A stretch of 64,000 nucleotides of DNA from NCBI GenBank assembly GCA_014549065.1, contig JACDOX010000023.1, forward strand, positions 6,412,901 through 6,476,900, written 5' to 3'. The notes under the pieces were generated by a model. It worked only from the letters and a program-made list of their open reading frames with translations, did no database searches and had not been told where the DNA came from. This stretch comes from Cardinalis cardinalis (taxonomy: Eukaryota; Chordata; Aves; Passeriformes; Cardinalidae). Positions 32,826 through 43,522 of this stretch are shown piece by piece (position 1 is the first letter of the stretch; each line of letters begins with the position of its first letter). A program made the translations under genes and the position numbers.

Positions 32826-35800
32826 TCAGCAGATCAATACAAATCTTTCCATGGGCTGCAGTAGTCATGATAAGGCCCTGAGAAAAGTGCTGAAGTGGTA
32901 ATACCATCCCACCAAGCTGACCTTTCCATCCTAAAATAATGTTTCTGTTAAGAATTGTCATTCACCTAATAGTAAATATGAAAACATGGGTATGGAACCA
33001 AGCAGACATAAGAAAGTAAAATTTATAATAAGCACAAATTCCTATGCCTTTGGTCAGAAATATTCAAAGATCTGAGAGAATCTCCGGAAGTTTTTTACCA
33101 CTTCTGCCTTTCACTGAGACTGCATAATAAATTAGCTGTGAAATAAAGACTGCTGAAAAGCAAAAGCAAATAAACAAAAGAATTATGCCAGTAGTACTGN
33201 CTGGGATACCTAAAAATGGCACATTCCTTGCTGATCAATTCTTTCTGCTAATGTGTGAAAAATAAGAATGTGTTTTAAATACTTTAGACTCCAATTTACA
33301 TCTGTAATCCTCTTTTCTTTAAACAGTTTGATACCTTGAACATAAAACTGTGTTTTACAGATGCTCTCCTCGTTTAATTGAAATCACATCTCAGGTCAAG
33401 ATCACCACTTCCTTCTGCTTCTCTAACCTCTTCTTGCCTGAAGGCCTGTAACTTGTGAATTATTTAACAATCATATTTGCTGCTGAAAATTGATTTCTGA
33501 GAGAATCCATATTGATTGAGATATGTGAGACTAATGAGTTTGAGGTTAAGGTGTTTAGGTATCATTATCTCTGATAGTCCTGAACTAGAATCTTCATAAT
33601 TTTTTGTCTCTTGTCAATACTCGGTTTTATATCTGTGCTCCAAGCAGTGCCTCTGTGTTAAAATAATTTTAAGAGACAGAATGATTAAATATTTTACACA
33701 CATCTGAAGTACCTGTAGTAAACTTCCAGACATGTCTCTCCTGTGAAATGCCCCTGCGTGAAGGGGACACAAAGCAAAGTTTTGCCAAACTTTCATTTAA
33801 TCTGGAAACCAGAATAAGTAGCTGGCACAAAAAAATAGCCCCCACTGGAGCAAAAGCTGTTCACAGAAGTTGAAGATCTGACTTCCCCAAATGTCAGAGT
33901 GTTTGTGCTGCAGTGCATGGCTTTAGTCAGCTCTTGTTGGCCTTCCCTGGGATGGAGCAAAGCCCCTGGAGCTGTGGCAAGCACAGGTGCCTTGTTCAGA
34001 GATTCACGTCAGCACATGCCACATGCACATCCATGGGGATCCTCTCCTGCTGCCCCTTGCTTTTTGCCACTCACATTCAAGGGTGGCTGGTGGACTCCTG
34101 CTGCAGGCCTGCCACTGAGCATGCTGCCCATTCTTCTGCTCCTCAGTCTTTTTCTGGCGTGCTGAGACCCAAGGACATTGTGCGACGTGCACCTGCACAG
34201 CACCCTCAGAGCTAAACTCCAGCTGAACTCCTGTCCTGGCACAGTGAAAATCACTTCCTCAGTGCCCTCTCTACCCACATGGGGTCATTGCACTTCTTAC
34301 CTGTCTTATCCTCACAGCTAAATGGAAAATAGAAAATAAATCTACAAAAACAGAGCATCTCCATGACTTTCAACTGTACATATAGATATAAATCTCTGAT
34401 ATGTAAGAATCTCATCTCAACTGCAGTATCTCCAAACAGCTCGAAAACTTCTAAATGAATGGCTAAGTCTCTTCATTTTGCCCTGAAAATGAGGTAAAAA
34501 NCAGCTTGCCATATTGTTGGCCTGTGTCTTTGTGACGATGCTATGTTCAGTGCCCAAGGTGCTCCCATTCAGCTATTTCTTATGTGACNGACACTAATAA
34601 TTAGCTTTAGTAAGTTAATGCATATGTGGCCCACACATCTGGATTTATGTGCCAAATCCAAAACCCATGAGCCAGTGCAGAGAAGACTTCAAGAAGCTGC
34701 ATCTACTGGGTTTGAAAGTGACAGGCCACGGTCACAGCCTGGTGAATGTACGCTTGTATACCTGACTCAAAGATCCTATTCCAGGTTTTACATTTTTGCA
34801 AATCACACTTCTTTCTCCCCATAACCATTCCTGCTTTAAAAAAAAAAAATCCAAAGCAAGCAAGCAACAACAAAACCCTCCAGAGTATTTGACCTCTAGA
34901 GTTAGACCCCTTTTTGGGGTAGTTTTGGAATCAGCTNTATTTATGCCTAAAAAAAAAAAAGGACAGTTCTTTAAATGACCCAGCTGGAAAAGGATATTTT
35001 TGGTCAATGATCTATTTTTATTTCTGCTCTGCTGTTTCTCATGAAGCCTGATGACAAAGACCTGTCCTTCAAAGCTAGTCTACAGTTTATGAATTACCAA
35101 CTTCAATTACTTTCTCTAGATGAAGTACACTACAGTTTTGTTATCAAGTTTATTTTTTCAGGTGGGAGCTCTATTAGAAGAAATGAAATGCTCTTCTATC
35201 TCAGATTGGCTTGTCTTTTTATAAGGAGAGAAATGCAATACATATTTTCAAAGGTTCTTTTAAAAAATTAACTAAAAGTTGAAATAAGAACTATGAATTG
35301 CATTACAGTATTTAAGACATGTGTTTAAACTGTTGACTGCATCCATTTCAGTTAGTAAATTTATTTTATGTCACTCTTAATCAGTAGAGGTATATTTTTG
35401 TTACTATTATTGATTTTGCAGCCATGCCAGTTAATGCTATTATCTTGGAGAGTACATTCTGAACATTTACCCTTACAGACATTTTAAATAAAAACAAACG
35501 TCAATTGGGAACTCAAAATGAAATCAGATCACTTTATGAACCTGAAAACCAACCTTCATACTATGCCACATAGTCTTCTTTGAATGACCTATCTCTTTAT
35601 CCAACTTTAGTCTTACAAAAAATAAGTTCAACAAACTGTGGTGAAGAGCTTACATGCTTCTTCAAAATCAGATATACTGAATTCTCTAATTATTCTTTTT
35701 CAAGTGAGGAACTGCAAGTTCTCATGATAGAGAGTTAAAGACTCTCAGATACCATGATGAGAAACATGATCTTTACTTGAAGATGATATACAGGCTTCAT

Positions 35801-36989
35801 CTGTATTAAGATAAATTAGCTATGCCTGGCCTAAACTCAATCATTTCTGTCTCATCAAGATGAAACAACAGATAAATCCCCAGGCTGAACTTTAATTCAC
35901 TAGAGAGATGCTGAATAACCAATATCTTAATGTTAAACTAGTGGAAACTCAGGACTGTGCAGGATCACATTTTTCTGGAGGGTTGGTACTGCCAGGGTTA
36001 CCTACCTGCACCTGGATGCTGTGCCATAAATCCCTACATTTCCAGCCCCTGCAAAGTGCTCTGTTCTGACTGCAGACTGCCTCATAAGGTGGCCTGTGGT
36101 CTCCTGGTGCTGGAAAACTCTAAGGTAGTAGGTGAGTCCATCAGTTTCAGCTCAATTCCCACAATTTGATGGTTTGCAAAGAATAAAACTAAAGCCACTA
36201 ATAACACANTTTTTGACACCAGATTAGACAGTTTTCACCTGACTGGAGAATATCCAAACTACATTTGTTACCTGGCCCCTCAGAAAGGTCACAAGCACGA
36301 GTGATCCCCTTTGTAAACCACTGCTTTCACAGGTCATCACCCTCAAGATATTGCAATTTTAAGCCATTTGAGCCTCTCAGTCTTAGAAGTCCATTAATTA
36401 TGGGTTCAGTTAATAAACACAGATATNCCTTATCAAAAATAGAACTTCTCTGAGTAAGGACCAGAGGAGCAATGGTAATTTTGTAGATGAATCTGCTATA
36501 GCTATCCAGATTCATTTTCAACTCAAGGAATTTTGGGGGGTTTTCTTCAAGAATAGGCTGAGCTCAACTTAGTGTTTCTTTCTTCATTATTTTTCCTTTA
36601 GGACCACCAAAAGAGGAAAAAACCAAATAATTCTCAGTTCTTTATTTCTGCCTTAAATACATGTGGTTTTTTATTTTTTATTTTTAATTAACTTCTGGTC
36701 TCCTAGTCTCTTTCTTTCCCTAATATTAGTTTTATTGTGGAGGAACACCCTAGAGCAGATCACAGTTCAGTACTCTAGATTAACTAATTTTGTGTGAAAA
36801 TGTATGTATGTGCATTCAGGACATTAAATTCTCTCTGTTACAGATATAATGCAAATCTGTAAATTAATCCAGGAACATTACAAGACAGCTCTGCTCTCGT
36901 AGAGTGTCTGCCCTTCCCCTCTGGTCAGAATGAAGGTAATGTCCTGTGTTTTTACACAAAGAACTAAGAATGGCTATTTTTTCAGCACT
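32826..36989. other. Non-coding stretch, no supported gene
   Basis: AT-rich, with a GC-richer island-free patch at 33900-34220 where open frames overlap on both strands (60-100 codons, no domain). Homopolymer A runs lie at 34838-34849 and 34951-34961. No named repeat, RNA or gene was seen. Ambiguous bases are at 33200, 34501, 34589, 34937, 36210 and 36427. Confidence 0.5.
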
Positions 36990-37350
36990 CACTTCACAGT
37001 AGCATGGGACTAATTAATGGGAAAGTGGAAGTAGGCAGTGGTTTTTGTGGAGCTAATTAAGATATGTGGCAGAAAAAAAATGTAGATGGGCAATTTCTTC
37101 ATTGTAAAGGTTTGTGTAGCTAGACAGTTTTATTAGTCAACACTGTACTCTTTTTTTGCAGTCATTGCCTACATTTTTGTGAGANAGGGACTCCTCAATT
37201 AATCTTTCAAAGACTGATTTTGATTTATCTCAGAGGGAGGCTGGGGAAAAAAAGCAGTTGTGTATTTTTTAAAGAAACCAACAGCTTGTTTCCTTTAGTT
37301 TCTGCTTACAAAATAAGTGCATTGATTTGATCTTTTAAACATGTTTCTAT
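36990..37350. promoter_or_regulatory. Candidate conserved non-coding element
   Basis: Contains three TAATTAA-type homeodomain sites (near 37012, 37055 and 37197). It also has TCF/LEF-like ATCTTTCAAAG (about 37203) and TTGATTTGATCTTT (about 37324), and a pyrimidine-AG stretch near 37149-37161. It is AT-rich without being simple sequence. Enhancer function is inferred from clustered motifs only. Confidence 0.27.
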
Positions 37351-38094
37351 ATCCTCTCCATTTCATCTATTACTGAGGGAGGGAGGGAAGTGAATCTAAA
37401 TGTCCNTTCCATTTAATTCCCCACAGATTTAAAATGCAAGGAAATTCTAACTAAAAAAAGGGGAGGGAAAGCAGGGGGAAAAAAAGCACTGTCTAAAAGA
37501 CTTGTTCCTCAGCACATAGGAAGTCTGTGGCTAGAGCCAAGAATAGAGCTCAGAATCTGCAAGCTCCTGCACCAACACTGCACTCCTTTTAAGCACTGCG
37601 TTATTCAAGAAGCACAACTGTGCCAAAGCTTACCTGCCTCGAAAGACTGGCCTCTGAGGAGGCTCTCCTCAATATTACCATAACNATTCCCCAGAAACTA
37701 TTATTTTCTCAGCCTAACATCACTTGGTTCAGTATCTTTCCTTTTGTTCAAACAGAGATAGCCAGTTGTCCAAATAACAGCCAAGGAGCTTTTGGGTTTT
37801 TTTCAAGAGTGGGGGCATATCTCACATAAAAGTAACCTCAGCACTTATCTGAATTTTGAAGCTAGTAAGAACTATAAATTCTGTTTCAAGGGGTGACAAG
37901 TTTGGTGAGACATTAATTCCCACTGCAGGACAGTTCTGTGGTCACACCCTACCAAAACCATTCCCTTCTTATTCTCAGCTGGCCAGGCCTGCTCCACGGC
38001 AGCCCAGCCGTGCTGCCTGGCATGCGCTTCCCCGGCAGAGAGGGATGGATCTGGGCACAGGGATGCAAGGTAAAGGAGAGGGATGATGCTGGTT
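37351..38094. other. Non-coding stretch
   Basis: Includes a purine run GAGGGAGGGAGGGAAG at 37375-37390 (three G runs, one short of a quadruplex). A balanced to GC-rich patch at 37980-38080 has a few CpGs. No gene or named repeat was seen. Confidence 0.5.
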
Positions 38095-38310
38095 GTGGAT
38101 GTTAAATACACAATTTTTTCTTACAACAAACCCTGGCGCCTGTTCTCCCCATGTCATGGCCCATGATGACTTAGTGTCTCCCAAGCATGACCAAGCGATT
38201 AGTGCAGCCGTGTCGCTGCATCTCAAAAGTAATGGGGGCTCTCTTTCCATTTGCCTCCTATTGAAATCTAAGCGCTCCATTGGCCTGTGCATTTCAGCTT
38301 GATGAATTCA
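38095..38310. promoter_or_regulatory. Candidate conserved non-coding element
   Basis: Dense, non-repetitive sequence with CCATGTCATGGCCCATGATG (dyad-like), GCATGACCAAGCGATTAG, TGCAGCCGTGTCGCTGCA (nearly self-complementary around 38205-38222) and CATTATTCCCC. The mix of CpGs kept inside AT-rich flanks and several short dyads resembles deeply conserved enhancers. It is not tested by alignment. Confidence 0.28.
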
Positions 38311-38322
38311 TTATTCCCCACC

Positions 38323-38337
38323 TTTTTTTTTTTTTTT
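38323..38337 (+). repeat. Poly-T run
   Basis: Fifteen consecutive T bases, possibly an old retroposon tail in reverse orientation. No element body was recognised on either side. Confidence 0.85.
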
Positions 38338-39030
38338 CCCTTTTAGCTCCTTTCTCAGGCCAGAGCTCTCCCAAAAAGCTGGGTGACTGTTTCTAGGTTT
38401 CCCCTCTCTGTGAGGGGTTGGGTTTTTTTTCTCTCATTCTAGGCAGATGTCAGAAAATGTGGCATTGACTCATCTGTTTCAAACAGCATTTCAGTATACT
38501 TTTGGATCTATGTATATTAGACAGCAAACAATCACAACACTTGGCTTATTTATTTATTTATGTGGTAACATCCTTCAACTAATGATATCGGGGAAAACAC
38601 AATTTCAAATTCAGAGGCAAGGAAACCATTCAATTCATATTCCCCAGCAAACAAATGATACCACATAAATAAAATACAAAACTATTCAACTGTCATTAAA
38701 AATGTGACACACATCCAAAGTAGGAAATTCAACAATGTGGTTGTTGCACTTTCTCTTTAAATATTTACGTGGTATGGAGATAGGATTAGGTTACCCAAGG
38801 CTTGAGTTTTCTTGGACATGTTCTTTTTCCCTCCTCAAAGGTGTGCCTAGTTGAACAGAAGGGACTTTGGCTGTCTGGCACTTTTAAGTGTCTGGAGGCT
38901 TTTTTAGAGCACAATAGGTCTGATACACTCAAGATAGTTACTGTTATAAATCCCATATAGAAATAAANGCCCATTATACATCAAACAAACCATAAATTGT
39001 ATTTAACAGGTGCAAGTTTAGGAATGCCTC

Positions 39031-39256
39031 TGTACTGTGGTCTAGTAGACAGAGCAGCAAAGAAACATCTGAGCCTACAATCTAGTTCTACTCCTATGAC
39101 AGGTGTTATCTTTCTGCCTCAATTTCCTTCATAAAACAAGGATAACCTTATTCCATATTAAAATAAAGCTGTCATTATCTGTTTGAACTGTAGAAGAGCC
39201 TACAAAAGTCTCTTGGATGAGGTTCTTATTACACTAGATGCTGTACAAACACTGAA
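39031..39256 (+). mobile_element. MIR-type SINE relic, near full length
   Basis: Landmarks in order are GTGGTCTAGTAGACAGAGCA (tRNA-like head), CTAGTTCTACTCCTATGACA, CTGCCTCAATTTCCTTCATA with AAACAAGGATAACC (the MIR core 'tgcctcagtttcctcatctgtaaaatggggataa'), and finally GATGAGGTTCTTATTACACT with AGATGCTGTACAAACACTG, a common amniote MIR-associated 3' segment. It is strongly diverged but colinear, and is the best-preserved SINE in the window. Confidence 0.65.
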
Positions 39257-39823
39257 CCACATGCCATTATAATGTGGGAGTGGCATGCTATTAATAATAC
39301 ATTAGGGCACTTTGGAAAGATTAAGCAGAAGAGTTATTTTAAAATTCTTATTCATGTGCTCCATGTAAAATAGAATGAAATTTGAACGAATAGGTAAGGA
39401 AGCTATTTGCAGAATGCTGGAACATCCTTCTGGCTCTGTGAATACACAAATGCTGGGCTGGTTACTCTGCAGAGCTAAGGAGAAGTAACCAGCAATTACA
39501 TGTTCTTCTACTGACNCTGCCACTTACTTTCCCACTAACTCTTTTCAAACCCATTCATCTCACTGGGATTCAATGTATTTGTCACTCAAGTGGATACAGT
39601 ATATCACAGGGACCTAATATGGTCCAATTAATGAAGACCTAGCCTAGNGAAGTTTTAACTGGGTTTTAGGGCAGGAGTGATTATTGCACTTGATAGACTT
39701 GGGAAGTGGGGGAAATTATAACTTATTACTTATGTGCAATTTTGACGTTATTGTTAGCATATATTCCCCCAGAGCCTTGGATGGACATATTTTGGAAAAA
39801 TCAAATCAATAAGTGATTTAATA
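39257..39823. other. Non-coding stretch between SINE relics
   Basis: AT-rich with no gene or clear repeat. 39555-39600 carries CACTGGGATTCAATG, possibly another old amniote piece. Ambiguous bases are at 39516 and 39647. Confidence 0.5.
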
Positions 39824-39880
39824 TCTGTCAAGTGCTTTGGGATCTTTATTTGAAATGTGTGTTACAAGAGCAATATCTTA
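39824..39880 (+). mobile_element. SINE 3'-tail fragment
   Basis: GTCAAGTGCTTTGGGATCTT followed by ATTTGAAATGTGTGTTACAA and GAGCAATA matches the tail 'aagcgctttgggatcc..gaaaggcgctatataagtgcaa' seen in ancient vertebrate SINEs of the MIR/LF-SINE type. It may be a separate insertion or a displaced part of the relic about 570 bases upstream. Confidence 0.5.
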
Positions 39881-42800
39881 CTCTCAACNCCTTAGCGTGC
39901 AAGCACGCCTTCTATTAATACTAGAACCCTTTGGAACCATTAGAGTTTATCAGCTAAATACATATTTTGGCACATTAACTAATTTTTGATTACCCAATTA
40001 GATTTTAACAGCTCCATCTATCATGTAAATTTTTCTTAATGTGCAGATTATGGACCCAATAGAACTTAATGGAGCTCCTTACAGTGTTCTGAGTTGATGC
40101 AGCTGGCACATGGACACTGAGGAAAGTATTTGCCTCCAAAGTGAGAATGACACACCTCTCTTCCCACTTTGCTAAGGGGTGTTAGAGCCTAAGTCATTCC
40201 TGGGCACTGAGACAATGCAAGAGTCCCAAATGGGATCCAATTTATACCATTTTATATGCTGGCTCTCACATACCTCCACTTCTGCCATTTCATCTCAAAA
40301 TCACATCTCCTTCAATCAAATGAGTCTCAACCACACAAATCAAAACCCAGGGCTATTTGATCTTTACCTGTGCCATGGTAAACTGAGACAGTCACCAAAG
40401 GTTACTGAGGGGATGGCCATGGCTGTGGGAAGCTGCTGATGACTTTGCTCCTTGTGGCTACATGTGGCATAGAAGGACATGCCGGGGACAGCGCCCCTGT
40501 GGCATGTGCTGCTGGGCACATTCTCTTCCCAGACCCCACTGCCTCTGAGAAGACAACACTCAACCCTGGATCAGGCCTTTCCCTGTCTCTCTTGCATGAG
40601 TGCTATGCTATTTGTCCTGTTGTCTTCCCCCAGTGTCTCAGATCACCTCCCATTCCCCACTCTCTGTTTCACTATTGGACTATGGGATGGAATGAATTAC
40701 ACATTTCCTCATGAAAACATGGATACTTCAGAGTTGCTTGAAGGAAGAAGATTACTCAGATCATTGGAACAACAGCTGCACAATAGATAGTCAGAACAAA
40801 GCAGCTGGGAGAGAGAAAAAAACCAAATATTTAAGTAGCAAATCCACATCCCCTAGTCCAGAGGCATAATGCACAGTCTGGGTATAATACTACTCATGCC
40901 TGGCAGAAGACTGAATACAGAACCTTTTCTCAGAACCAGAAAATAATTAGGAGTTAGAAATTAAATGCAGAACTACAGGATACATTCTGCTCCAATGCCT
41001 TTGCACTTAGATCTGCTAAAAACGTCCAGCTATGCATGTAACAACCAGGAGTCTTGGTGGGCTGTCTCCTCCGCTGAAAACTCACTGCCATTAGAAGCAA
41101 AGCAGACTAAAACTGATGAAAATAAAGGCAGCATTCACACACACAAGAACAAATATTTCCCCTGTTAAAGTAAACACTTCTGAAGTTATCTAATGCACTG
41201 TTAACTGATTTAATTATTTTGTTAATCTCTCATTGCTCTCAGCCTATACAGTGAAGCACTTTCAGCTGTTCCCAGTTAGTTTCACTTTCTTTCTTTCTCT
41301 CTTCTTCACAGGCTACAAGCACAACATTGGAATGCTTTTATATCACAAAAATAATTCAGTTACCATTCCTTTCCTATGAGAAGTTCCTTTTCTATTGCTT
41401 CTGTGAGAAGCAGTTTTTTAAAATCCTATTTGTTTCCTTACAATGCTCCTTTAACAAAACNTGATTGTGCCTCTTTAGGAAATAAGTTTTCCCTTTCTGC
41501 ATACGGTCTCACCCTGTCAGTGTTTTCATTATTTTCCTGCACAAAGTCCTTCCCTGATGTCTTAACTCAGAGCAGCTCTCTTTGCTGGTGGAGAGCACAC
41601 AGTGAGCCCGTCCTGCTGCCGCCAGCTCCTGTCAGACCATCCCTCCTCTCTGTCTGCAGTGGATTTTGGAAGAGACATACCTTGAAGATAGTTTAATATC
41701 ACTTTAAAAACCCCAAACAAACATTCATACATCGTAAGTGCTGCCTAAAAGATATTAATATTGCTGCTAAATGCAGTGATTGGGTTAATCTGTTCCTGTA
41801 TCCTGCATCCTGCCAGCCAGCCTCCTGAGTACGACCCACAGAAGTGTACCTCTTTTCAGAACAAAGAGTATGCAATGCTTTGCTAAAGGAAAAGGGAGAT
41901 TTACCCTGCACTGCAGCTCTCAAACAAGGTCCTTTCTCCTTGAGTACCAACTCTCGTTTCTGCTGAAGGAGCTCAGAGAGCTCAACATGAAGGCAGCCAG
42001 TCCCAAAATCCTGCACCAGGAGCTGCCGAGCAGCACGAGAGCCCTGCGTGCTCTGCCTCCCTGAGGAACAGGCCCTGAGCAGGCACATTTACATCACTGG
42101 CTACATCATCAGTCCTGGGAGAATAATGTGATTTTTGTGCAAACAATGCTTGTAAACAGTCATAACGACACACACCACAGAACAGCTACCATTTAGAGGA
42201 GAAAATTAAACCTTTTTTAATCTATCTATGCATTTAGATGATTTCCTTTGCTGTGATAACCTAAGAACTTACTGCTCATTCAGTCCTGCAATGCCAAAAA
42301 AAAAATCTCCTATGTTGAGATCTTATTTCTGTCTTTTTGCTATAAAGTTCACTTTTTTTCCTCAGCCAGTACTCTTACCTAATTTATNTTCCCATTTAAT
42401 TTCTGGGAACTGACCTTCCTGGAAGAAACTCTGGGTGCCTGAGCAGGTATATTCCTTTTACTATAACTTGGCTGCATGAGGAAAAACAAATGGAGGTATA
42501 CATTTTTCATCACACATAGGAATACTTCAGCTGTGCTCCTGGTTTTTTTGCTATTTATTTGCGAACATTACAGGCTGAGTTAAGATCCTCCCTGTTATTT
42601 CTCCAGCTACATTTTACACTCAGCTCAAAGTGCATCTAATATGTTTGGCATACAGAGTGGTAGGAAACACTTTACAAGTTTGTCTGATGCTTTAAGATTT
42701 GATATTTGATACACAAAGTATCACCCACTTCTCAGTCAACAGGTTATATGTTGTTCTAGGGGTCATGACTAAAGTTATTACCTTCTGTGGTAATGATTCC

Positions 42801-43472
42801 AAACTTACAGTATTTCCCACTGAAGAAATTGGGAAAAAAACCCACCAAAAACCCAAAAAAACCCCACAAGTACCATTTCACTATTTAAGAGCGAGACATT
42901 TGGACTGTAAGCATTACAGTATCCAAGCTTTCAGCAGTAATTTAATTACTGAATTCAGAGCCCAGTGCAGCAAGCTTGAGAATCCGGCTGCTCCTCTACC
43001 CTGAAAATGTCTACACACAGTATGTTTTTCAATTCTGACTTAAAAATCCACATAACATTAGAGCAGCATCTCTCCTCACAACCCCATTTATCCCTCTGCA
43101 AAGGAGGGGACAATGTAACATTCAGTGTGCCCAAAACCTCCCAGGAGCCATAAACTACCTCTGCCTAAGTCCCTGAGCAGCAATAGCCACAGCATCAGGC
43201 TACAGGGAGCACCCACCACCAGGGTCAGCATTTNTTCTCATGCAGAAAACACTCAGTGCTGCTTGCGTCCAAAGGCATTCTTCTGTTCCTTCTGTGACAA
43301 CTTGTTTCATGTAAAATAAAACTCAGAAACAGTATCTTTCATCAGTCACTCTCCCTTCTCCCCAAGGCAGGGGGATGCTCCAAGTCAGGACACTCTGTTC
43401 CTCAAGATCTGAGCACCCCTCTGTGAAATGCCAAATCACACATAAATGCTGAGCATCGTCAATGGACTGACC
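39881..43472. other. Non-coding stretch, no supported gene
   Basis: 40052-40085 reads GGACCCAATAGAACTTAATG, a possible old amniote fragment. A pyrimidine tract ending in CACAG at 41281-41311 resembles a splice acceptor. 42828-42868 is an A/C-rich low-complexity tract. Open frames up to 129 codons (41699-42088, minus) carry no domain. No gene or RNA was seen. Confidence 0.5.
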
Positions 43473-43522
43473 TGTGAGCTCTTTACTACCTCTGGAGTCA
43501 GGGACTCAGTCTACTATTTCTG
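43473..43522 (+). mobile_element. Possible SINE 3' fragment
   Basis: TGTGAGCTCTTTACTACCTC, then GGAGTCAGGGACTCAGTCTA, then CTATTTCTG resembles the segment 'gtaagctccttggggcagggactgtctattatttctg' of MIR-related 3' ends. It is short and alone, so the confidence is low. Confidence 0.33.

Noticed and set aside
36121..36138. let-7-like string TAAGGTAGTAGGTGAGTC
   Set aside because: It diverges from let-7 after the first twelve or so bases, and no complementary arm lies within hairpin distance.
37375..37390. Possible G-quadruplex
   Set aside because: Only three runs of GGG; a fourth is missing within linker distance.
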